NCBI GenBank assembly: GCA_036001225.1
Contig: DASYUM010000121.1
Span: 1 to 7,184, forward strand
Direction: 5' to 3'
Origin: DASYUM01 sp036001225
Lineage (GTDB): Bacteria > Methylomirabilota > Methylomirabilia > Rokubacteriales > DASRDR01
Length of the DNA stretch: 7,184 nucleotides
Shown in pieces: positions 1 through 5,879 of the stretch. The notes below the pieces were generated by a model that did no database searches, was not told the DNA's origin, and saw nothing but the letters and a program-made list of their open reading frames with translations. Positions within the stretch are counted from its first letter, which is position 1, and each line of letters begins with the position of its first letter. Both the position numbers and the translations under genes were made by a program.

Positions 1-162
1 CTGTGGGGCATGCGGGACGTCGCGTTCCGGGAGAAGGAGCTGGCCCGCTGGGAGGCGCTGTTCACGTGCGCGCGGGTCGTGCGGCTCGAAGGCGCCGGCC
101 ACGCCCCGCAAGAGGAAGCCCCCGAGCGGGTCGTCGCGGAGATGGAGGCGTTCCTGTCATGA
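1..162 (+). CDS. alpha/beta hydrolase, C-terminal end only
   Basis: The frame opening at base 1 gives 53 residues and a TGA stop; the 5' part lies outside the window. The visible part begins LWGMRDVAF and continues to GAGHAPQEEAPERV. This is the usual C-terminal pattern of alpha/beta-fold hydrolases of the haloalkane dehalogenase/epoxide hydrolase type: the Asp of WGMRD is the likely acid of the triad, and the His of GAGH is the catalytic histidine. Its TGA overlaps the ATG of the next gene (ATGA at 159-162), which suggests translational coupling with the hydantoinase subunit downstream. The substrate cannot be told from this fragment, and the nucleophile elbow is not in view. The family call is fairly secure; anything finer is not. 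Confidence 0.82.
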   Translation: MWGMRDVAFREKELARWEALFTCARVVRLEGAGHAPQEEAPERVVAEMEAFLS

Positions 163-1709
163 GGCGGATCGGCATCGACGTCGGCGGGACCAACACCGAT
201 GCGGTCCTCCTCGAGGACGACCGCGTGGCCCACGCCGTGAAGACGCCCACGACGGCCGACGTGACAACCGGGATCGTCACCGCGCTGCGGCGTCTTCTCG
301 CGGAGGCCGCCCAGGACCGACCGGGCGTGCCGCCGATCGACACCGTGATGATCGGCACCACCCACTTCACCAACGCGGTGGCACAGCGCCGCGACCTGAC
401 CCCGGTGGCCGCGGTGCGGATCGGGCTGCCGGCCAGCGCCTCGCTCCCGCCGTTCGTCGATTGGCCCGAGGATCTGGCCCGGCTCGTCCGGGGCGAGGTC
501 TTCATGCTGGAAGGCGGCCACGATGTGGACGGGCGGCCGATCGTCCCCTTCGACGCCGCCGGCATGCGGCGGGTCGCCCGCCGGATCCGGGAGGCCGGCC
601 TGCGGGCGGTCGGGATCACCTCCGTCTTCTCGCCGCTGAACCCCGCCTGCGAGGACGCGGCCGCGGCGATCCTGCGCGAGGAGTGTCCCGACGTCGCGGT
701 CACCTGCTCCCACGACCTCGGGCGGATCGGCCTCCTCGAGCGCGAGAACGCGACCCTGTTGAACGCCGGGCTGGTCGAGCTGGCCCGCCGGACCACCCGC
801 GCCTTCACCGAGGCCCTGCGGGCCAGCGGGCTCGCCGCCCCGCTCTATCTGACCCAGAACGACGGGACGGTCATGGTGGCCGAGGCAGCCGAAGCGCTTC
901 CCGTCTACAGCTTCGCCTCCGGGCCTACCAACAGCATGCGGGGGGCCGCGTTCCTCTCCCGGCTGGCCGACGGCCTGGTCATCGACGTCGGCGGGACGAC
1001 CACCGACGTCGGCGCCCTCCGCCACGGCTTCCCCCGCGAGGCGAACAGCGTGGTCGAGGTCGGCGGCGTGCGGACCCTCTTCCGGATGCCCGACCTCCTG
1101 TCGCTCGCCCTCGGCGGGGGCACGCTGGTCCGGCCCGGCGAGCCCCCCGCGATCGGGCCGGAGAGCGTGGGCTACCAGCTGACCGAGCGCGCCCTCGTCT
1201 TCGGCGGACGCGAGCTGACCTGTACCGACGTCGCGGTGGCGGCCGGGCTCCTCGACCTCGGCGACCGCCGCCGGGTGGCGGCGCTGCCGGCCGGGCTCGT
1301 CAAGGCGGGCCTGGCCCGGATCCACGCGATGATCGAGGAGGCCGTGGATCGGATGAAGACCGACGCCCGCGAGGTGCCGCTGATCGCGGTCGGCGGCGGC
1401 TGCTTCCTGGTCCCGCCCGCGCTGCCGGGGATCGCCGAGGTCGTCCACGTCCCCCACCAGGCGGTGGCCAACGCCGTCGGCGCCGCCATCGCCCAGGTGA
1501 GCGGCGAGGCCGATCAGGTCTTCCAGAACCTCTCGCGCGAAGAAGCGATCGCCGAGGCCCGCCGGTTGGCCGAGACCCGCGCGGTTCAGGCCGGGGCCGA
1601 CCCGGCCACGCTCAGCGTGGTGGACGTGGAGGACCTGCCGCTCGCCTACCTCCCCGGCAACTCCCTCCGCGCCCGCGTCCGCGTCGTCGGCGAGATCGCC
1701 CGCCGCTGA
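159..1709 (+). CDS. hydantoinase/oxoprolinase family protein, HyuA-type ATP-binding subunit
   Basis: This 516-residue protein belongs to the ASKHA-fold hydantoinase A/5-oxoprolinase family, whose members use ATP to open hydantoin, oxoproline or related rings, or carboxylate ketones. Seen in the sequence: a first phosphate-binding loop IGIDVGGTNTDAV (about residues 4-16), IGTTHFTNAVAQR (65-77), SFASGPTNS (251-259), a second phosphate loop VIDVGGTTTDVG (274-285), GGGTLV (319-324), LIAVGGGCFLVP (408-419) and HQAVANAVGAAIA (433-445). About 515 residues is the short form of the family, shorter than the roughly 700-residue HyuA or acetone carboxylase subunits. In other genomes the short form often sits beside a DUF917 protein; none is visible here. 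The ATG at 159 is chosen because it overlaps the hydrolase stop and puts the first phosphate loop at the N-terminus. The frame is open further upstream, but that stretch is the hydrolase read out of phase. The 3' end overlaps the opposing dehydrogenase gene. Substrate unknown. Confidence 0.9.
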   Translation: MRRIGIDVGGTNTDAVLLEDDRVAHAVKTPTTADVTTGIVTALRRLLAEAAQDRPGVPPIDTVMIGTTHFTNAVAQRRDLTPVAAVRIGLPASASLPPFVDWPEDLARLVRGEVFMLEGGHDVDGRPIVPFDAAGMRRVARRIREAGLRAVGITSVFSPLNPACEDAAAAILREECPDVAVTCSHDLGRIGLLERENATLLNAGLVELARRTTRAFTEALRASGLAAPLYLTQNDGTVMVAEAAEALPVYSFASGPTNSMRGAAFLSRLADGLVIDVGGTTTDVGALRHGFPREANSVVEVGGVRTLFRMPDLLSLALGGGTLVRPGEPPAIGPESVGYQLTERALVFGGRELTCTDVAVAAGLLDLGDRRRVAALPAGLVKAGLARIHAMIEEAVDRMKTDAREVPLIAVGGGCFLVPPALPGIAEVVHVPHQAVANAVGAAIAQVSGEADQVFQNLSREEAIAEARRLAETRAVQAGADPATLSVVDVEDLPLAYLPGNSLRARVRVVGEIARR

Positions 1710-2716
1710 CCCGGCTGACGCCGACCGGGCACGAGGACCGTCTTGATCCCGCGCCCGGCGGCGGCGTGGGCGAAGGCGGCCCCGACCTCGGCGAGCGGGA
1801 AGCGCGCGGTGATCAGCTCGCCGACCGGCAGCTTGGGGAGGAAGCCGAGCGCCCGGCGGAAGGCGGTGCCGCGGCCGTAGGCGCCGAGGATCGTCAGCTC
1901 CCGGAAGTGGAGGTCGAAGAGGTCGGCGGGGAGCGTGCTTCCCTTCGGGCTGACCCCGACGAGCTGCACGACGCCCCGCGGGCGCGTGAGCCGGATCGCC
2001 TCGGCGACCAGCTCCGGCTTGCCCACCGCCTCGCAGGCGACGTCCACGCCGCGCCCGTCGGTCAGGCGCTTCACGACCTCGCCGAGGTCCTCGCGCGCGG
2101 GATCGACCACGACGTCGGCGCCCAGGAGCCGGGCCAGGTCGCGCCGGCTGGCGAGGGGATCGGAGAGGATCGCCCGCGTCGCCCCCCGCGCCCGCGCCAT
2201 CGCGAGCGTGAGGAGCCCCATCACCCCGCCGCCGATCACGAGCACGGTCGCGCCGCGCGGCATGCGGAACATCTCGACGCCGGTCAGGCAGCAGGCGGCG
2301 GGCTCGGCGAGGGCGGCCGATGCCAGGTCGAGGCCGGGGGGGAGCGGATGGACGTTCCGCTTCGGCAACACCACGCGCTCGGCGAAGCCACCCACCCGCG
2401 TGCAGCGCGGGCACTGGCTGTCCCGGCCGCGCCGGCATTCCACGCAGGCGCCGCACCCGTAGTTCGGCTCACACGCCACCGGCTGGTCCAGGAGCCGCCG
2501 CGAGACGCCCGGACCCACGCCGACCACCGTCCCGCTGTACTCGTGGCCCAGGACGCGGGGCGGCGTGGCCGGGAAGAGCCCCTGGATGGCGTGGACGTCG
2601 GAGCCGCAGATCCCGGCCGTGTGGACGGCGACCAGGACCTCGCCGGGACCGGCCGCGGGCTCCGGGACCTCGTCGAGGGTGAAGCGGGTGCCGCCGCGCC
2701 ACGTCGCCGCCTGCAT
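1646..2716 (-). CDS. zinc-dependent medium-chain alcohol/polyol dehydrogenase
   Basis: This 356-residue protein is a medium-chain dehydrogenase/reductase that should oxidise an alcohol or polyol with NAD(P). Catalytic-zinc candidates are Cys37 (in AGICGSD), His58-Glu59 (LGHEY) and Glu138 (AEPAA). Structural-zinc cysteines are Cys88, Cys91, Cys94 and Cys102. The nucleotide-binding loop is IGGGVMG (161-167), and Asp186 after the second strand suggests NAD rather than NADP. The body resembles the threonine/sorbitol dehydrogenase branch, but the substrate cannot be fixed. It begins with ATG at 2716 and lies 48 bases after the DUF4105 gene, so it is probably the last gene of the minus-strand run. 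Oddity: the usual family end is reached at about residue 330 (IKTVLVP), but the frame continues for 26 Arg/Pro/Gln-rich residues, most of them encoded antisense to the 3' end of the hydantoinase gene. The tail may simply be read-through after loss of an ancestral stop codon. Confidence 0.92.
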   Translation of the reverse strand: MQAATWRGGTRFTLDEVPEPAAGPGEVLVAVHTAGICGSDVHAIQGLFPATPPRVLGHEYSGTVVGVGPGVSRRLLDQPVACEPNYGCGACVECRRGRDSQCPRCTRVGGFAERVVLPKRNVHPLPPGLDLASAALAEPAACCLTGVEMFRMPRGATVLVIGGGVMGLLTLAMARARGATRAILSDPLASRRDLARLLGADVVVDPAREDLGEVVKRLTDGRGVDVACEAVGKPELVAEAIRLTRPRGVVQLVGVSPKGSTLPADLFDLHFRELTILGAYGRGTAFRRALGFLPKLPVGELITARFPLAEVGAAFAHAAAGRGIKTVLVPGRRQPGQRRAISPTTRTRARRELPGR

Positions 2717-2745
2717 GACGGCCCCAGCCTAATTCGAGCCGATGG

Positions 2746-2762
2746 CCGCGCACAAGGCGCGG
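2746..2762 (-). other. small GC hairpin after the DUF4105 stop codon
   Basis: A perfect 6-bp inverted repeat (CCGCGC/GCGCGG) with a 5-base loop lies three bases beyond the minus-strand stop at 2765-2767, inside the 48-base gap before the dehydrogenase gene. No T-run follows it, so it is not a classical terminator. It could stabilise or attenuate the transcript between the two genes, but stems this short are common by chance at this GC content. Confidence 0.25.
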
Positions 2763-2764
2763 AA

Positions 2765-4093
2765 TCAGGCGGCGAGGGACCGAGCGGGGACGGCGGCGCG
2801 GGGTTGGACGACCCGCTGGGGGGCGACGGTCCCCCGCCAGACGGCGGCGTAGGTGAGCAGCGCCAGCGGCACCAGGTAGCCGGCGACGCGGCCGACGTCC
2901 TGCGCGATCAGGCCGGCGGCCCAGAGGAGGATGAAGACGGCGGCCGCCGCCGCGTGCGCCCCGGCCAGCAGCCGGATCAGGCCACCGCGCGGCTCGGCGG
3001 TGGACCACGGGCGACCACGCAGCGCGAGCGAGAATCCGAACGCGGCCACGATCCAGTCCACCGGCCAGAAGAGCCAGAGGTTCGCGCTGTGATGCAGCAC
3101 CGCGTGGTCGGGCAGCGTCCAGGCGAAGACCATGAGGGTGCCGAGGGCGCCGGCCAGGAGGCCGACCCCGAAGACGCCGGCCCCGATCAGCCGCAGGCTC
3201 CACCGCCGGGCGACCGGGGACGGGCGGCGGTGAAAGACGGCGCCGGCGGCGAGGAGCGGCGCCAGTGTGACCAGCGCCAGCTGGTACCCGGAGGGACGGC
3301 CGGCGGTCCGGGGCGGGAACGCCAGGACTCGGGTGGAGTCGGCCAGGAGCGGCCGCAGACGGGCGGGGTCGGGGGAGGGGGACGAGGCCGGCATGGTCAG
3401 CAGATGCGCGCGCATCTTGGCGGGGAGGAAGAACTCCTCCCACTCGGTCACCCGGTGCTCGCCCGCATCGTTCAGGAGGACGTCGAGGCCGAGGGCGACG
3501 AACGGCCGACCCCCGAGCGCTGCCCCGACGTACTCGCGCAGGGTGTGGGTCGTCTCCACCCCGGCGAAGCGCCCGGCGATCCGCCCGGCCAGTGCCTCGT
3601 CCAGGTAGTCGCGGATCTTGATCGCGCAGTTGTGGTCGAAGTTGTCGTACGGATACTCGCGGTTCTCCGGGCGCGCATTCCAAGCCAGGCGTTCCAGCAG
3701 CCGCGCCTTCTCGCTCCGCGTGAGCTGGAGTCGGTCCTGCCACACGGTTCGCCGCGCATCGGCGTAGCGAGCCAGCATCTCGGCGTAGGGGAGGACCTCC
3801 AGCCGGTACCGGGGGATCCCGACCAGGTACTTCACCGCGAAGCGCACGGGGTTGCTGAAGTCGAAGACGCCCCAGTCGAAGACGAGGTCGGTGCCCGCGG
3901 CGGCATCGCGAACCCGCAGGGTCACGTGGCCCCACTGGGTGTAGATCTCGTCCCCGACGTCGTAGGTGAGGAGGTAGACCTCGACGGCGTCGAGGTCGGC
4001 CGGCCTCGCCACCGCTGGCTCGGCCCGGGCCGGGCCGGGGCCGCACGCCACGAGCGCCGCGAGCACGGTGAGGGTGACGACGAGACGGTCCAC
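2765..4093 (-). CDS. DUF4105 / Lnb-type protein: periplasmic domain plus five membrane helices
   Basis: This 442-residue protein has the architecture of the DUF4105 family, which includes Lnb, the lipoprotein N-acyltransferase described in Bacteroides. Residues 1-24 are a signal sequence. It contains LVAC (Cys17), which could be a lipobox, and an ARA-E site at 24/25 that could serve signal peptidase I instead. The periplasmic domain (about 35-235) carries WGHVTLRV (His56) and NFDHNCAIKIRD (Cys156), the conserved His and Cys expected to be catalytic, and VFDWGVFDFSNP (71-82). About five hydrophobic helices follow (roughly 271-287, 301-325, 338-358, 372-395, 399-419). The stretch HHSANLWLFWPVDWI (334-348) matches the family's conserved Asn/Pro loop between helices. 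The start is GTG at 4093, with GGGGA seven bases upstream. It sits 70 bases after the CPBP gene on the same strand. Family membership is well supported; N-acyltransferase activity here is inferred and untested. Confidence 0.87.
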   Translation of the reverse strand: MDRLVVTLTVLAALVACGPGPARAEPAVARPADLDAVEVYLLTYDVGDEIYTQWGHVTLRVRDAAAGTDLVFDWGVFDFSNPVRFAVKYLVGIPRYRLEVLPYAEMLARYADARRTVWQDRLQLTRSEKARLLERLAWNARPENREYPYDNFDHNCAIKIRDYLDEALAGRIAGRFAGVETTHTLREYVGAALGGRPFVALGLDVLLNDAGEHRVTEWEEFFLPAKMRAHLLTMPASSPSPDPARLRPLLADSTRVLAFPPRTAGRPSGYQLALVTLAPLLAAGAVFHRRPSPVARRWSLRLIGAGVFGVGLLAGALGTLMVFAWTLPDHAVLHHSANLWLFWPVDWIVAAFGFSLALRGRPWSTAEPRGGLIRLLAGAHAAAAAVFILLWAAGLIAQDVGRVAGYLVPLALLTYAAVWRGTVAPQRVVQPRAAVPARSLAA

Positions 4094-4138
4094 GGACGGT
4101 TCCCCATCATCTTCGATGCAAGCCGGCTGCCGAGCGGT

Positions 4139-4155
4139 GCGGCCCTGCGGGCCGC
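4139..4155 (-). other. GC-rich hairpin between the CPBP and DUF4105 genes
   Basis: A perfect 7-bp inverted repeat (GCGGCCC/GGGCCGC) with a 3-base loop lies eight bases past the CPBP stop codon. There is no T-tract after it on either strand, so a Rho-independent terminator is unlikely. It may act as an intra-operon attenuator or RNA-stability element, or be chance. The rest of the 70-base gap shows only the GGGGA ribosome-binding site of the DUF4105 gene. Confidence 0.3.
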
Positions 4156-4163
4156 GGGGGTGG

Positions 4164-4934
4164 TCAGGAAGAAGCGGAAAGGTCGCCGGCCAGCGCCAGC
4201 CAGAAGATGCGGACGACGTGGCGGTGGCGGACCCAGTAGAAGTAGGTGCTGCCCAGGACGGCGTGCGAGACCGCGATGGGCAGGACGGAGCGGTGGCGCT
4301 GGTAGGCGTACGTCCACACGACCCCGCCCGCGATGGTGACCAGGGCGATCTCCCAGTCGGGGAGGTGGACGGCGCCGTAGAAGAGGCCGTTCAGCGCCGC
4401 CAGCGCCAGGGGCGAGGCCGCCGGCGCCAGCCGGCGAAGCCGGCCCAGCAGGTAGCACTGGAAGAGCGTCTGCTGGACGAGGGCCCACGGCAGGTAGAGG
4501 GCGAGGGTGACGAAGAAGCGGGGCGTGAAGAGGCGGTGGCCGATGGCTGCCCAGTCGTGGTGGACCGCGTAAGCCTGCCAGCCCCCGAAGACCCCGAAGG
4601 CGAGCACCACCGGCAGGGTGAACCATGCCATCGTGACGGCGCCGGCGCGCAGCCGCTCCATCGCTGGCCCCAGCGCCGCCCCGAGCCTGATGCCGTCCGG
4701 CCGGGCGAAGAGCCAGACCAGCCCCACGCCGACCAGGGCCAGACTCGGATCCACCCCGGGCGGCCGGTAGGGCCAGAGGCGGAGGTAGAGCGCGGTCAGC
4801 GCGCCGAGGATCCCGAGTTCGACCACGGTCCAGCGGCGGAGGGTCAGCGGCACGGCGATCGGGTTCGTTGCCAAGCCCCGGTATCCTCGCACGGCAGCGC
4901 GCCGGCGCTCAACCGAGGAAACCCCTACGCCCAC
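4164..4934 (-). CDS. CPBP-type (Rce1-like) intramembrane protein with altered protease motif
   Basis: This protein of up to 256 residues has about six or seven hydrophobic segments (roughly 36-55, 63-78, 98-118, 140-160, 173-190, 195-210, 213-232) and the motif order of CPBP/Rce1 intramembrane glutamic proteases. Motif 1, usually EExxxR, reads QQTLFQ (154-159). Motif 2 is YGAVH (186-190), with Tyr in place of the usual Phe and His190 kept. Motif 3 is HAVLG (224-228), with His224 kept and Gly where Asn is common. The catalytic glutamates are therefore gone, so the protein is more likely a non-proteolytic relative or works by another chemistry. I have an impression that other CPBP-like proteins with QQ exist, so this may be a subfamily rather than a recent mutation. 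The listed GTG start at 4934 has no good ribosome-binding site. A TTG at 4874 (residue 21) has GAGGA nine bases upstream and may be the real start, giving 236 residues. Confidence 0.8.
   Translation of the reverse strand: MGVGVSSVERRRAAVRGYRGLATNPIAVPLTLRRWTVVELGILGALTALYLRLWPYRPPGVDPSLALVGVGLVWLFARPDGIRLGAALGPAMERLRAGAVTMAWFTLPVVLAFGVFGGWQAYAVHHDWAAIGHRLFTPRFFVTLALYLPWALVQQTLFQCYLLGRLRRLAPAASPLALAALNGLFYGAVHLPDWEIALVTIAGGVVWTYAYQRHRSVLPIAVSHAVLGSTYFYWVRHRHVVRIFWLALAGDLSASS
4884..4888 (-). promoter_or_regulatory. candidate ribosome-binding site for an internal TTG start of the CPBP gene
   Basis: On the minus strand GAGGA lies nine bases before TTG at 4874-4872. The annotated GTG at 4934 has no purine-rich element at the right distance. 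The residues lost (1-20) are Arg-rich and precede the first membrane helix, so the shorter protein would still be complete. Confidence 0.45.
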
Positions 4935-4958
4935 TCGAGGTCGGAGAGATGCCGACGG

Positions 4959-5879
4959 TTATCGGCCCGGCGAGACGTACTCCATGCCGCTCTTCCCGAA
5001 GGCAAACCCGTTGCAGAAGCCCACCTTCGAATGCGCGCCCAGCGTCTGCGACCAGCGGGGGTCGAGCCCGACGTCGCCGGCGAGGGCGCGGGCGAGCGCG
5101 TCGCGGTAGACGGCGCCGACGTCGCGCCGGTAGGCCGGGCTCTCCGAGACCGCCTCGATCCGGAAATGGCGGTGGCCGGCGGTGAGCAGGCGCGGCAGGT
5201 GCTCGAGGAGACAGACGTCGCGGCCGCTGAGGATCCCGGTGCCGACCGACTTCAGGGCCCAGTCCTCCCGGTGGAGGAAGACCTCCCGCTGGCAGAGATC
5301 CGGACAGCGGACGCCCCAGGTCGGCTCGTACTCGAGCAGGATGCAGGACTCCGAGACCCCCAGCGGCAGCTTGCCGTGGACCAGCACCTCCAGCGGGACG
5401 CCGCTGCCGGCCGCGATGGCGTCGACCTCGTCGAGGGTCAGCTCGTAGTTCGGGGTGATGCGGGACACGCCATACCGCTCGAGCACCTCGACGCCGGCGT
5501 CGGTGTAGACGTTGGCGAAGTTGCCGGCGTGGATCGAAAGTCCCGGGAACTCGTCATGGACGAGCTTGAGGACTCCGAGCGCGTGGGCCTCGACGGCCTC
5601 GGCGCCGGCTCCGGCGGCCGCCTCCAGCGCGCGTCGCAGAACCGGCAGCGCGTCCTCGCGGGGGGCCGCGTAGGTCGTCAGATAGGCGCGCTTCCCCTGG
5701 TCACGGACGAGACCCACCGCCTCCCGAAGCTCGGCCGGCCGCTCGAGGAGGTTCCCCTCGTAACGCCGGCAGTAGATGTTTCCGAGATAGACCGCGTCGT
5801 AGGGGCCCAGGTCGGAGGCGCGGAGGTGGCGGAGGTTGGAGATGGAGGTCGTCAGCTCGAACACGGCGCTAGCGACCAA
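4959..5879 (-). CDS. U32 family protein, UbiV-like, with four Fe-S cysteines
   Basis: This 306-residue protein has the U32 'peptidase' TIM-barrel fold. Its cysteines Cys37 (YLGNIYC), Cys179 (SESC), Cys192 and Cys196 (RCPDLC) have the spacing C-x12-C-x3-C after an early Cys. This matches the [4Fe-4S]-binding set I recall for E. coli UbiV (Cys39, 180, 193, 197). UbiV pairs with UbiU for oxygen-independent ring hydroxylation in ubiquinone synthesis. The protein also has VHGKLPLGVSES (168-179) and a C-terminal GFCNGFAFGKSGMEYV, both U32-like. The listed start is a TTG at 5879, which overlaps the preceding U32 gene by 11 bases. A GTG at 5864 (residue 6), four bases after that gene's stop, is an equally good choice and still includes the first barrel strand (FELTTSIS). 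Tight linkage to the other U32 gene implies a heterodimer. No ubi gene is in view, so the substrate may be a quinone ring, tRNA or something else. Confidence 0.85.
   Translation of the reverse strand: MVASAVFELTTSISNLRHLRASDLGPYDAVYLGNIYCRRYEGNLLERPAELREAVGLVRDQGKRAYLTTYAAPREDALPVLRRALEAAAGAGAEAVEAHALGVLKLVHDEFPGLSIHAGNFANVYTDAGVEVLERYGVSRITPNYELTLDEVDAIAAGSGVPLEVLVHGKLPLGVSESCILLEYEPTWGVRCPDLCQREVFLHREDWALKSVGTGILSGRDVCLLEHLPRLLTAGHRHFRIEAVSESPAYRRDVGAVYRDALARALAGDVGLDPRWSQTLGAHSKVGFCNGFAFGKSGMEYVSPGR

Noticed and set aside
3..158. A 52-residue N-terminal extension of the hydantoinase
   Set aside because: This part is the hydrolase gene read in another frame. The phosphate-binding loop starts directly after the ATG at 159.
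2469..4046. A 525-codon open frame on the - strand
   Set aside because: It is out of phase with the DUF4105 and dehydrogenase genes on the same strand and has an Arg/Pro-rich product without motifs.
4139..4155. Rho-independent terminator after the CPBP gene
   Set aside because: The stem is perfect, but no T-run follows on either strand, so it is listed only as a hairpin.
461..4339. A 1292-codon open frame on the + strand
   Set aside because: It is antisense to, or out of phase with, four well-supported genes. The product is Arg/Gly/Pro/Asp-rich low-complexity sequence with no domain, a typical artefact of high-GC codon usage.
4164..4934. Active CAAX-type protease
   Set aside because: The catalytic EExxxR is QQTLFQ, so normal glutamic protease activity cannot be claimed.
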